A program made the position numbers and the translations under genes. A stretch of DNA of 64,000 bases from contig NZ_AP025018.1 of NCBI RefSeq assembly GCF_019977735.1, forward strand, positions 3,224,001 through 3,288,000, written 5' to 3'. The stretch is from Calothrix sp. PCC 7716. Lineage in GTDB: Bacteria > Cyanobacteriota > Cyanobacteriia > Cyanobacteriales > Nostocaceae. The notes beneath the pieces are model-generated. The model was not told the DNA's origin, made no database searches, and worked only from the letters and a program-made list of their open reading frames with translations. Shown piece by piece: positions 26,728 through 35,644 of the stretch (position 1 is its first letter; each line of letters starts with the position of its first letter).

Positions 26728-27654
26728 TATGTATTCATCAACACCGTGTGCGCCACCTCCTACAGGACCAAGCGCATCAAGAGTTGCAGTACCAACAGCA
26801 GCAGCATAGTTACCATCTGTACCCCCACCACTACCTTCAACTCCAAGATTGAGTTTAATTTCTTTGTAAATAGCTTGGGCTTTTTTAACTAGCGCATCGG
26901 TTTTTGAGTTAGGTGGAAAAGGTGGTCGTCCTCGTTCTGCGACAACCTTTATTTGGGTACAAGGCAGAAGTTTATTTTGCGATATCTTTGTAAAGTCGCG
27001 TTCTAACCTATCGAATTCAACTGCTTCTAATACACGCACATCTGCCTGAACTTTTGCAGAGTCTGGAATAATATTCGCGCGCTCACCGGCTTGAAACAAA
27101 GTAAAATTGACCGTTGTTTGTTTACTTGGGTTGCTAAGGTTCTTCATTTGTAAGCTTTGATGAGCAGCTTCAAGTAAAGCATTGCATCCTTTTTCTGGTT
27201 CGGCGCCTGCGTGGGCAGCTTTACCTTTGACTTCAAATCCAAAGTTACCAATTCCTTTTCGCCTCCTTATATACAATACAGTTAATTGATATAATTTATC
27301 ACTTAAACTACAAAATAATTATTCAATTTAAAACTTAATATAAATTACATTTAATTTTTAATGTAGTATTTTTAACATTAAAAACATGTATAATAAATAT
27401 TAATACTTAAGTTTGCCATTTAATTTAGGGATTTACAATGAGTTAAACAATGTGAATGATACTTTTGTAGGTTGTTGGCACTTAGTAGCATTGATTCAAT
27501 TGATAAATAACAATCGTTAAGAGGGGTTAAAAACAATTGACAAAGTTTATAATTACTCTTATTCTCAATAGTACTTCAAGTAGAATCTTAATAAGCACCT
27601 CTAGCTTTGATTACACAGCGTGGCATTTTGAGCTTTTAAAACATTCTGGAAGAT

Positions 27655-27670
27655 TGTATCACTTGATACA
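27655..27670. promoter_or_regulatory. Inverted repeat TGTATCacttGATACA before the acylase gene
   Basis: This perfect 6-bp inverted repeat with a 4-base spacer ends 27 bases upstream of the acylase ATG. It could be an operator. The rest of the 27277-27697 gap is AT-rich, and I see no gene there. Confidence 0.35.
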
Positions 27671-27697
27671 TGAAGTAGTTTTGTAGTCCTGTAACTA

Positions 27698-29869
27698 ATG
27701 AGAGCGTTTATCATAATGTTTGTCACTAGGGTACATTCAATTCCCTTTAAAAATATTTTCTCCTGTTGGAACGCACGGCTACTTAGTGCGTTGAGAAAAA
27801 ATCCTCTTCGAGTAAGGGCATTTATCATCGCTCTCGTTTTTGGTATGGTTGTGGCGTGTCAAAGTTTCGGCGCCCCACCAAGAAGTACTGAAATACTTTG
27901 GGATACTTACGGAGTCCCGCATATTTACGGTAAAGATGTCCGAAGTGCATTCTATGCTTTTGGATGGGCGCAGATGCAGAGTCATGGGAACTTGCTTTTA
28001 CGTCTATACGGTCAGGCAAGAGGACGTGGCGCCGAATACTGGGGAGAAGAATACTTAGATTCAGATAAATGGACTTTAACTATGGGAGTGCCTAGTCGCG
28101 CTAGCTCCTGGTATAAAGCACAAAACCCAACTTTCCGCAGCTATCTAGATGGTTTTGCAGAAGGGATAAATGCTTATGTAAAAGAAAATCCGAATTTGAT
28201 TGATGATTCTGTTGAAGTTGTATTGCCAGTGAAAGGAGAAGATGTACTCGCTCATCTGCAACGAGTGTTACATTTCACGTTCATGGTTAACCCAGAACAA
28301 GTTTTAGGTATAAGTAAACAAAAATCAAAAGCTGGGTCTAACGGTTGGTCTATTGCACCAAAACGTTCTGCGAGTGGTAATGCAATGCTGTTAGCTAATC
28401 CACATCTACCTTGGTCAGATTTATTTTTGTGGTATGAAGCACAAATAACGGCGCCGGGTATTGATACTTACGGAGCAAGCTTAGTAGGAATTCCTGTTTT
28501 AAATATTGCCTTCAACGATAATTTGGGCTGGACTCATACTGTGAATACTCATGATGGGTGGGATGCATATGAACTTAAGCTTCGTGCTGATGGTTATATG
28601 TATGACGGTAAAGTTCGTCCTTTTGAAACAAAAACTACCCAGTTGAAGGTCAAGCTTGCTGATGGGACGCTGCGTTCTGAACCATTAGAAATTAAAAGTT
28701 CTGTTCACGGCCCTGTTGTTACTCAAAAAGATGATAAACCCATAGCACTACGGGTTGTTGGGCTTGACCGTCCTGGAACCTTAGAACAGTGGTGGGATAT
28801 GGGACGCGCGCAGAATTTATCACAGTTTCAAGAAGTACTCAGGCGCCTGCAATTGCCAATGTTTACAGTGATGTATGCTGACCGAAAGGGTCATATCATG
28901 CACTTGTTTAACGGACAAGTTCCAGTACATTCACAAGGTGATTTTAAATACTGGCAAGGTCTTATACCTGGTGATACATCGAAAACTTTATGGACAAAAA
29001 TTCACCCTTACCAAGATTTACCGCGCGTTATTGATCCTCCAAGTGGTTGGTTACAGAATGCCAATGACCCACCTTGGACTACTACCTTTCCACTCGCGAT
29101 AAAACCAGATGATTATCCAGCTTATATGGCGCCGCGTTTTATGGATTTCCGCGCGCAGCGTTCTGCAAGAATGCTTGATGAAGATAAAAAAATCTCGTTT
29201 GATGAGATGATTTCATATAAACATTCAACGCGCATGGAATTAGCTGACCGCATTTTAGATGATTTAATTCCGGCAGCGCGCAAGTACGGGAATGAAGTGG
29301 CTGTTAGGGCGGCTACTATTTTAGAGACATGGGATAGGCAAGCAAATGCAGATAGCAAAGGAGCGGTATTGTTTGCAACTTGGGCTATTGAAATAGATTT
29401 CGATAAAGCCTTTAACAAACCTTGGATTGAACGCTTACCACGTATTACACCTGATGGTTTAGCTAATCCTAGTGGCGCCGTTGCATTATTGGAAACAGCA
29501 GCAGCAAAGGTAGAAAAAACTTATGGAAAGCTAGATGTTGCTTGGGGAGAAGTTTTTCGTTTAAAACATGGTAATGTAGATTTACCAGGTAATGGTGGTG
29601 ATGGAGACCTTGGTATTTTCCGTGTAATTGATTTCGCTCCCTCAACAGAAGGTAAGTTTCAACCAGTTGCCGGTGATTCTTATGTTGCTGCAATTGAGTT
29701 TTCTAAACCTGTAAAAGCAATGGCACTAATTGGCTATGGTAATGCAACTCAACCAGGTTCACCACATGTTACTCAACAATTGCCAATGATGCAAGAGAAA
29801 AAGTTACGCCCAGTTTGGCGCGCGCGAGAAGAAATTGCAGCCCATTTAGAGGAACGTAAAGTATTTTAG
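27698..29869 (+). CDS. Penicillin acylase-family N-terminal-nucleophile hydrolase, AHL-acylase (AiiC/QuiP)-like
   Basis: The 723-residue precursor has an N-terminal membrane or signal segment (FIIALVFGMVVACQS, lipobox-like Cys). The alpha-subunit region follows (DTYGVPHIYGKD, FGWAQMQSHGN, LLRLYGQARGRGAEYWG). The autoprocessing site lies in KAGSNGWSIAP, where Ser becomes the N-terminal nucleophile of the beta subunit. Asn and Arg of the oxyanion region follow (NPHLPW, GWTHTVNTHD). It resembles the Anabaena acyl-homoserine-lactone acylase AiiC and likely works in the periplasm, cutting long-chain acyl amides. The true start may be an internal Met, since the first 40 residues are poorly conserved in type. 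It could act on quorum signals or on lipopeptides. Confidence 0.88.
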   Translation: MRAFIIMFVTRVHSIPFKNIFSCWNARLLSALRKNPLRVRAFIIALVFGMVVACQSFGAPPRSTEILWDTYGVPHIYGKDVRSAFYAFGWAQMQSHGNLLLRLYGQARGRGAEYWGEEYLDSDKWTLTMGVPSRASSWYKAQNPTFRSYLDGFAEGINAYVKENPNLIDDSVEVVLPVKGEDVLAHLQRVLHFTFMVNPEQVLGISKQKSKAGSNGWSIAPKRSASGNAMLLANPHLPWSDLFLWYEAQITAPGIDTYGASLVGIPVLNIAFNDNLGWTHTVNTHDGWDAYELKLRADGYMYDGKVRPFETKTTQLKVKLADGTLRSEPLEIKSSVHGPVVTQKDDKPIALRVVGLDRPGTLEQWWDMGRAQNLSQFQEVLRRLQLPMFTVMYADRKGHIMHLFNGQVPVHSQGDFKYWQGLIPGDTSKTLWTKIHPYQDLPRVIDPPSGWLQNANDPPWTTTFPLAIKPDDYPAYMAPRFMDFRAQRSARMLDEDKKISFDEMISYKHSTRMELADRILDDLIPAARKYGNEVAVRAATILETWDRQANADSKGAVLFATWAIEIDFDKAFNKPWIERLPRITPDGLANPSGAVALLETAAAKVEKTYGKLDVAWGEVFRLKHGNVDLPGNGGDGDLGIFRVIDFAPSTEGKFQPVAGDSYVAAIEFSKPVKAMALIGYGNATQPGSPHVTQQLPMMQEKKLRPVWRAREEIAAHLEERKVF

Positions 29870-29927
29870 CTTAATGTTACCAGATTCAAAATTTGGGTCT
29901 GGTAACAAAGAAGAATTTACTCAAAAA

Positions 29928-30395
29928 TTAGTTTGAATTTTTATTAGGGGCTACAGGCGGAATTTGTGCGAAAATCGCGGATTGTAAAATTTTGGGAAAC
30001 TTTTTCCAAGCAATATTACCTTTGCTACTCTTGATATACAATTGCATAAATTCTAATAAGGCGCCGGGGCTTTCTTCTGGGGGAAGATTGACAAAAAGAT
30101 ATGTGGGCTTGTCCTGGCTTGATACAGATACAACACATCCTTGACTACATGCCCATAAACAGTCAACGGGTTTAATTTCCAGTTCGCCAGAGGTCAAGTT
30201 TTCATCGCATAAACCCTTTAGCTTGTCAAGTAAAATAGCGCCATCTTTGGGTTGGTTTTTTGGTTTTTCTTCCGAGGAACACTGGCAAGATTTACAAACG
30301 TAGACAGTGGGTTTGGCTATGGAGTTAGGGTATGTTGAGGAAGTATTTTTAGAGTCCATCAATGACTCAATAAGCACTAATAATTTCTTCAGCAT
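29928..30395 (-). CDS. DUF1636 metal-binding protein
   Basis: The 155-residue protein has the DUF1636 cysteine pattern: VYVCKSCQCSS near residue 30 and VDCLWACSQGCVVSV near residue 85, followed by the YLFVNLPPEES segment. It resembles a thioredoxin-like ferredoxin fold and is annotated as a predicted metal-binding protein. The start could be the internal Met of MDSKN. In cyanobacteria DUF1636 genes often lie near metal-uptake genes. Here an AraC/PchR-type regulator is 590 bases upstream on the same strand, which fits that theme. Confidence 0.85.
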   Translation of the reverse strand: MLKKLLVLIESLMDSKNTSSTYPNSIAKPTVYVCKSCQCSSEEKPKNQPKDGAILLDKLKGLCDENLTSGELEIKPVDCLWACSQGCVVSVSSQDKPTYLFVNLPPEESPGALLEFMQLYIKSSKGNIAWKKFPKILQSAIFAQIPPVAPNKNSN

Positions 30396-30985
30396 TTCAG
30401 TTTTTTTTGTATATATTTAATTATTTTACACAGCTTTACATTGACCGTGCCAATTTAGGTTTTGGATACAGTCGGTCAGTACAAGGTTTGGATTTTTAAT
30501 GATTTTACGGATAAAACCTGTTCCTTGTAGGTAAAATAATTACTAAATATTAAAATTTGTTAAATTATATAAAGATATATTAATATATTTGTATTGCAGA
30601 TATTAGCTAGTAGTATCACCTGTATGCAAGTCTACAATACAAGTGAATTACTATGTAATTGCATACATTATCTGGGTACGCTACCCATTTATGGGTCGTA
30701 CCAATAAACCCAAAAATATAGAAGGCAAGTTGATGACTCTATAACCTTTCTGGGATATCAAGTTGATTTGGAGATATCGTTAAATTATAACTGGCGCCAA
30801 CATACTTGCAATTACAAAGCTTATGCCTTGTAATTGCTTGTGTTAGACGAACGTCAGTCTGATACGACTAGGTTATCTATAAACGAATGCTCCTCCTATC
30901 AATGCATTCACAGTACTGCAAATAGTTGTGAGATTTAAACTTCAATACAAGTGTAAGCATTTTCATTACTATCGGTCTACCCCTT
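30396..30985. other. Intergenic region with two hairpins
   Basis: I see no gene here. A strong hairpin at 30675-30702 (GGTACG-CT-ACCCAT with ATGGGTCGTACC) and another at 30808-30837 (GCAATTACAAAG with CTTGTAATTGC) lie between the AraC gene and the DUF1636 gene on the minus strand. They may be terminators after the AraC gene or leader structures of the DUF1636 transcript. Confidence 0.4.
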
Positions 30986-31015
30986 CTAGGACAAATTTTC
31001 ACTCCTAGAGGACAA
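30985..31015. promoter_or_regulatory. Direct repeat TAGAGGACAA-type, 21-bp period, at the AraC gene 3' end
   Basis: TCTAGGACAA (30985) and TAGAGGACAA (31006) are spaced by exactly 21 bp, two helical turns, as expected for AraC-family half-sites. A better copy lies at 34667-34697. This one overlaps the last codons of the AraC gene, so it may simply be retained coding sequence. Confidence 0.3.
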
Positions 31016-32113
31016 GTTTCGTATTTCGGCTACTTTCTTCTCCTGACGACATTCTTTAGGGGTGATACCAAACTTACGTTTAAATGCAGCCGCAAATTGG
31101 CTAGAGTTTGAGTAACCGACGCTTGAAGCAACTTCTGTCACATTCATATCCTTTTCTAAGAGCAAATTCCGTGCTATTTCCATACGATAATTTCTCAAAT
31201 AACCAAATATCGTCGTTCCAAAAATTTTTTTGAAGCTCTGTTTCAGTTTCGTAGGGGTAATTTCAACTTGCGCGGCTAGATCATTTATAGTTGGAGGTTT
31301 GGCTTGGTTATCAAGCAAAATTTCTTTTGCTTGATAAATTTTATTAATTACATCAGCTTTAAGGTGAATAGTATTTTGCTTCCCTTTCCCAGCTTCTACC
31401 CACTGCGCTAATTGCAAAGTTAACAGTTCTAATGTTTTGCCCTCCAGATACATTAGCTGCATTGTTCCCTCATAAGGTGCATTTATAATTTGATTTAACA
31501 CTGTTCGCATAGCGGGTGTAATCTTACCATTCTGGCGTTGAAAAATTTGTGAAGAGCCATTATTGATAAAAAGCTGTAATTGCTCAGGTAAAGTTTGTTT
31601 TGAACTTGTTAAAAAGCTTTTTACAAAATATATATCTAAGTGTATGCCAAGAAAACAGTATTCTTGGTCTGCAAAGGATTGCTTAATTTGCTTAGTATCT
31701 GGTAGATAAAACAAGTAGTTATCTCCTATTGTTTGTTGAGAAATTTTAGCAACCCCTTGAATGCTAGAAAAAATAGTCTTTCGATTGCTTGAGATGTAAA
31801 AATTTAATATTAAGGTACATGTTTCTTTATACTGGCTATTTATACTCAGTGATTCATCAAATAATTCTTTACAAACATCTAAGTTTAAGCTGGGACGAAG
31901 TTTGACTGTTTGGTAGTCAATTTTACTAAACTTGTTCTGAAATATCTCTATCCTGTCAGAACCGTTACTATTGTCAATTACTTCTCCTCGCATCAAGCTT
32001 TCTTGTGTTTGCTGGCATAAATCTAATTCTGTAATTACTTTCATAATATTTAAATGCTTGCTGTAATAGGGACAGATAATTTTGAAAATCGCATCTCTCG
32101 ATTTGTTGCTCAA
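30986..32113 (-). CDS. AraC-family transcriptional regulator, PchR-like
   Basis: The C-terminal 100 residues hold two helix-turn-helix motifs of the AraC type (TINDLAAQVEITPTKLKQSF and VTEVASSVGYSNSSQFAAAF, then KRKFGITPKE). The N-terminal 230 residues form the sensor half seen in cyanobacterial PchR-like proteins. Such regulators commonly sit beside TonB-receptor and siderophore genes and respond to an iron chelate. Here it lies upstream of DUF1636 and shares a strand with the EntS-like exporter. The protein is long (375 residues), and an internal Met at residue 24 (MKVITELDL) is another possible start. Confidence 0.88.
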   Translation of the reverse strand: MSNKSRDAIFKIICPYYSKHLNIMKVITELDLCQQTQESLMRGEVIDNSNGSDRIEIFQNKFSKIDYQTVKLRPSLNLDVCKELFDESLSINSQYKETCTLILNFYISSNRKTIFSSIQGVAKISQQTIGDNYLFYLPDTKQIKQSFADQEYCFLGIHLDIYFVKSFLTSSKQTLPEQLQLFINNGSSQIFQRQNGKITPAMRTVLNQIINAPYEGTMQLMYLEGKTLELLTLQLAQWVEAGKGKQNTIHLKADVINKIYQAKEILLDNQAKPPTINDLAAQVEITPTKLKQSFKKIFGTTIFGYLRNYRMEIARNLLLEKDMNVTEVASSVGYSNSSQFAAAFKRKFGITPKECRQEKKVAEIRNLSSRSENLS

Positions 32114-32783
32114 TAAAGAACAAATTCTCAGGAGTTTTACCTAAAAATTATTGAAAGCAAAAAAAGTTATTAGGAAAATCAAATCCGTATATTCGGCTTA
32201 ATTATGGTGTGATTGATAAATCACGAGCTTACTTGATTTGCATTGATTTCAACAGCCTTATCGCCATAAGGGCAACTCAAGGCAAGCAGTAGAAAAGAAT
32301 TGTTGTATCTACACACGCAGGCATGGAAGCGCAATTTAAGTTTAAAACCTCGCGACCTTCGGCGGCGCCCACAATTACTTGAGTTTTAGATACCCATCCA
32401 ATTGCTACGAATGCCAACTAACAACCACCTTTCGATATGGTCGTCGCGTACTAGTATTTAGTTTGTTCCTATTTATTTTTATTTATTTTTGAGTGTAAAT
32501 ATTTAGTTGGAAATATTACATAAATACTTACAAGGGTTAATTTTCTCAAAAATAAACTCTACTAACTAATATTAGCATTGTTTGGTGTACCGTGAATAAA
32601 ATTTTTGAGAATTTATCTTATTTATCTCTCTTATGGGATAAGTAGGGGATGGGGAGTTACACCCCTTTATTCGGAAACAGGAAGTCTTCATTTCAGACAA
32701 ACGGATTCGTTAATATATATTTCTTAATCTTTAATTAATAATAATTATAAATCATATTACTTAATCACCAATAAGTATATGCT
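32114..32783. other. Intergenic region between exporter and AraC genes
   Basis: I found no convincing gene. Bases 32341-32381 are a repeat copy whose reverse complement recurs at 34482-34524, so the MFS gene is flanked by inverted copies. The remainder is AT-rich, and I could not make out a clear Fur box upstream of the AraC gene. Confidence 0.45.
32341..32381 (-). repeat. Dispersed repeat with GGCGCCGC...GTCGCGAGGTTTTA core, copy 1
   Basis: On the minus strand it reads AATTGTGGGCGCCGCC, a few bases, and then GTCGCGAGGTTTTA. This matches copy 2 at 34482-34524 on the plus strand. The two copies flank the MFS gene in inverted orientation. Confidence 0.55.
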
Positions 32784-34130
32784 CTACTGTGCTGGCACTT
32801 CATCATGGTCTGGTAAGATTTTTTCCAAATTTCTGAGTGGGGCGATACTGAACCCAAGCAAACCAATCAAAAACATACAAACAGCAGAAATCACATACAA
32901 CATAGCAATTCCGGTGCCTGTACCTGTTCCAAATATTCCACCCCAAATGTTTACAAGACTACCCTGTTGAATAAACTTGGGAACAAAAACGTTATCCGCT
33001 AAAGGTCCCGAAATCAAGAAAGCGACTGCGGAAGCTAGCTGTAAAACTAATGAACGCGCTGCAAAAACACGTCCCTGTAAGTTAGGAGCAATTTTTGCTA
33101 ACCAAATAGCTTGATCTGAACTGCCACCGATAGTGAAACTCAAGGAACATAAGAATTGCGGGGGAATCCAAACCCAAGCTGTTCGACCTAGACCAAATAC
33201 TATTTTAGTTAAGCCAACACCTATCATTCCCAGTAAAACACCTTTGATTTTATTTTTAAAACCGCCCCAAGTGCTTATAGCCAATGCTCCTATAACACCC
33301 CCTAATCCTGCTGATGTCACTAAGCTACCTAGCACTACAGTATCATTTCCTGTGCGTGAAAGAATAAGTGGCAAGTATAGGGAGCTACCGACATCATGTG
33401 CAAAAATGAATAATAAGTTGACTACTAACAGCGCTTGTAAACTTTTTTTACCCATCAAATAACGCAAACCAGACCCCAAGTCTTGCCAAAAAGTAACTTG
33501 CCAAAAAATAACTTGGTTTTGATTTGATTCTGTTTGCACTGGTTGGGGGATTTTTACTGATAACAGGATGCTAATTGCTACCACAAAAGTGAAGATATCA
33601 ATTAGCCAAATACCTGATAGACCAATTACTTTGTAAAGGTATCCTGCTAGGGCGGGTGCAATTATTATGGCACTATGATTTAACAAAAATTCAAGACTGC
33701 TTGCGCGCGTATAGTGTTGTTTAGGAATCATTAACGACACTGATGCGGAGAATGCCAACCATTGAAATTGGTTAAAAGTACTGACAAAAGCGCTGGCTAA
33801 GTAAAGATGCCAAATTTCTAAGTGATTGTTGATATACAGTAACAGAAGAATAACTGTTGTCAGTACGGCAACAGTATCACCCATCATCATTATTAGTTTC
33901 CGGTTAAAGCGGTCTACGACTACGCCGCTTATAGGAGTGATGATAATGCCAGGAAGCAAGCTAAAGAAACCCACTAATGCAAGAGTTGTTGCTTTACCTG
34001 TAATTTCCCATGCCCAGATTTCAATTGCAATGCTGGTCATGCTACTACCAATACCAGAAACTAGTTGACCAAACCAGATAGTAAGAAAATAACGAAGGCT
34101 AGTAGGGGTTGCTTGCTGTGACGTGTTCAT
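32784..34130 (-). CDS. MFS transporter, EntS-like exporter
   Basis: I chose the ATG at 34130 (MNTSQQATPTSL), preceded by CAGG; an upstream ATG at 34163 adds 11 polar residues. About 12 hydrophobic segments are visible. The conserved MFS loop motif between helices 2 and 3 appears as GVVVDRFNRKLIM. The family (drug/siderophore efflux, EntS type) exports small molecules using the proton gradient. In filamentous cyanobacteria similar genes lie beside NRPS siderophore loci. Here the lipopeptide cluster starts 1.5 kb away on the other strand and an AraC/PchR-type gene follows. Export of the lipopeptide or of a siderophore is a reasonable guess. Confidence 0.87.
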   Translation of the reverse strand: MNTSQQATPTSLRYFLTIWFGQLVSGIGSSMTSIAIEIWAWEITGKATTLALVGFFSLLPGIIITPISGVVVDRFNRKLIMMMGDTVAVLTTVILLLLYINNHLEIWHLYLASAFVSTFNQFQWLAFSASVSLMIPKQHYTRASSLEFLLNHSAIIIAPALAGYLYKVIGLSGIWLIDIFTFVVAISILLSVKIPQPVQTESNQNQVIFWQVTFWQDLGSGLRYLMGKKSLQALLVVNLLFIFAHDVGSSLYLPLILSRTGNDTVVLGSLVTSAGLGGVIGALAISTWGGFKNKIKGVLLGMIGVGLTKIVFGLGRTAWVWIPPQFLCSLSFTIGGSSDQAIWLAKIAPNLQGRVFAARSLVLQLASAVAFLISGPLADNVFVPKFIQQGSLVNIWGGIFGTGTGTGIAMLYVISAVCMFLIGLLGFSIAPLRNLEKILPDHDEVPAQ

Positions 34131-34310
34131 GTTTACCTGAGAAGCTCGTTTTATGTGCGTCATGTTGGATTGCAGTCAAATGGCAGGCGCTCCTTACGTT
34201 TCCAAACCAACTAAACAAATGCAATTTCTTATATTCAAAGCTTCACACCTATACCTCCTTATTAATAAAAGTTACTAACTGTGATTTAAGTAGTCAGCAG
34301 TAGTCATTCG

Positions 34311-34365
34311 CAACAATTGGGGTCTAAGGGACTTGCAACAATTGGGGTCTAAGGGACTTGCAAAA
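34311..34365. repeat. 25-bp tandem repeat, two copies and a partial third
   Basis: The unit beginning CAACAATTGGGGTCTAAGGG occurs at 34311-34335 and 34336-34360, followed by a partial CAAAA. It lies upstream of the MFS gene start. Confidence 0.8.
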
Positions 34366-34375
34366 ATTAAATTCT

Positions 34376-34442
34376 CCATTTGTGGAATGGGCATCCCTGC
34401 CCGTTCCAAACATGAGGCGGGCAAGGATGCCCACCCCACAAG
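34376..34442. repeat. Two adjacent copies of the GGGCATCC palindrome family
   Basis: A copy reading TGTGGAATGGGCATCCCTGC is followed at once by one in the opposite sense, GCGGGCAAGGATGCCCACCC with a CACAAG end. This is the fourth site of the family described at 2097. Confidence 0.7.
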
Positions 34443-34481
34443 AAAATTTTGGGTATTTTTTTATTTGGAAGTTCCTAAATT

Positions 34482-34524
34482 CCAAGGAATTGTAGGCGCC
34501 GCGTGTCGTCGCGAGGTTTTAGAC
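34482..34524 (+). repeat. Dispersed repeat with GGCGCCGC...GTCGCGAGGTTTTA core, copy 2
   Basis: AATTGTAGGCGCCGC followed by GTCGCGAGGTTTTAGACT matches the minus strand of 32341-32381. Confidence 0.55.
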
Positions 34525-34655
34525 TCTCTATTACAACACATCTGGGCACGTGGATAAAACAATTCTTCCCTACTACAGCAAGGACTGATTGCCTTTATGG
34601 TGAAAACGATTAAAGTTTGAGTTCAACTAAAAGCTTAAGCATTTTGATTAGCGCA

Positions 34656-34775
34656 AGTCTACCCTGTAGAGGACAAATTTTCACCCCTAGAGGACAAGTC
34701 AGTATTTTCTTACCTATCTAACAAGATTTAGGGATGATACCGAACTTACGGTTAAGAACATCTGCAATATTTCCT
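34656..34775 (-). pseudogene. Remnant of the 3' end of a second AraC-type regulator gene
   Basis: The block matches the last 30 or so codons and downstream bases of the AraC gene at 30986, including GGGATGATACCGAACTTACG against GGGGTGATACCAAACTTACG and the two TAGAGGACAA motifs. No frame is intact. It shows that another AraC regulator once lay between the exporter and the NRPS cluster. Confidence 0.65.
34667..34697. promoter_or_regulatory. Candidate AraC-type operator: two TAGAGGACAA direct repeats, 21-bp period
   Basis: TAGAGGACAA is found exactly at 34667-34676 and 34688-34697. A perfect 10-base direct repeat at two helical turns fits tandem AraC-family half-sites. It lies between the divergent MFS gene and NRPS cluster. 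It is better conserved than the decayed coding sequence around it, which suggests it may be kept by selection. Confidence 0.4.
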
Positions 34776-35403
34776 TACACCATAAAATTTATAGTTGTAC
34801 TCAAAAGCACAGTTAAGTTAACAGAAGTAATTATCATTTAGTTGTGGTTAATATAGATGGGATCAGCAATCCTTCCTAGAGTTCGGTCGTTTGTTTGTCA
34901 AATAGACAGAGACTATGCTATAAGTTAATATACTTCTTCTTCAAGTATTATAAAAAGCTAAAGTAACCTCTTCAACACTGAGCCGCGTCTAAAGGGAAAA
35001 GTATTATATATCTGATGCTGCGTTTGCACATCTCCCTAAAGTTATAAAAGTTCAGCTTTATAAGCAATGTTGATAAATTGATAGTAGCTTGACGCTTAAA
35101 GTTTATATTTGTAATATTGCTAATGGCGTTGAATAAGGTTAAGTTGAATAAGGTTAACTGCTAATTACTGGCAACAGTACAAATGAGTTTTTATTCTAGT
35201 CATGCTTATTAGTTAGCACTTAAAATAGTATTGATGGTTAGCTGAACTAAATTATCGAGTGTCAAAATCTACGTTGAGGAAGTAAGCGTACTATACTTTT
35301 TTAACTCGGCTGGCAAGTTTTGGTTTGGTTGACTACTAAGCTCACAGTGTTGAGATTATATAGATTCCCCAGATAGTCAAATAGTAGTCATAGGAGTTAT
35401 ACG
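34776..35403. other. Long leader region upstream of the lipopeptide cluster
   Basis: This 630-base AT-rich stretch shows no gene. It probably holds the promoter of the + strand cluster, but I could not identify convincing -10/-35 or regulator sites. A partial Fur-like AATTATCATTT near 34830 is too weak to call. Confidence 0.4.
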
Positions 35404-35511
35404 ATGAAATTACTCTATGGTTTTGCAAGTGTAATAGTATTGCCGATAGACGGCGCCTGCTCGAAGAGTGTTAGCTTTGTTTTATCGATGTTGTTAACTG
35501 TTTTTAGGTGA
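35404..35511 (+). CDS. Possible 35-residue leader peptide gene
   Basis: ATG at 35404 has AGGAG 8 bases upstream. The frame encodes MKLLYGFASVIVLPIDGACS and 15 more, mostly hydrophobic, residues, ending at 35511. It lies 133 bases before the FAAL-NRPS gene. It could be a real small membrane peptide or a translated leader. There is no family evidence. Confidence 0.3.
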   Translation: MKLLYGFASVIVLPIDGACSKSVSFVLSMLLTVFR

Positions 35512-35644
35512 AGTAATAAAAATATGTGCGTAGATATCTGAACTGGAATTTCATTCTGTGCTGGAGTTTTTCTCCTATTTTTCTCTTGCCAGAGTGAGAA
35601 ACTAGTATTTTGTCAAGACCATATTTCAACTGGTTAATATAAAG

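Larger units (their letters stand above)
24961..27276 (-). pseudogene. M20 (carboxypeptidase G2-type) peptidase, 5'-truncated and split by an insertion sequence
   Basis: The frame 27276-26728 encodes the dimerisation lid and second half of the catalytic domain of an M20 peptidase (GKAAHAGAEPEKGCNALLEA, EGSGGGTDGNYAAAVG, LGPVGGGAHGVDEY). At 26728 an insertion sequence enters. The missing C-terminus resumes in frame on the other side, at 25035-24961, as YIDLERIAPRIYLLTKLL and a natural stop. The N-terminal 180 or so residues, with the first zinc ligands, are missing upstream of 27276, so the gene was also truncated at its 5' end. It is dead on both counts. Confidence 0.85.

Noticed and set aside
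34333..34557. 74-codon ORF upstream of the NRPS cluster
   Set aside because: It is built from tandem and dispersed repeats and has no protein-family likeness.
34825..34840. Partial Fur box (AATTATCATTT) upstream of the NRPS cluster
   Set aside because: Only about half of the palindrome is present and the AT-rich background makes chance matches likely.
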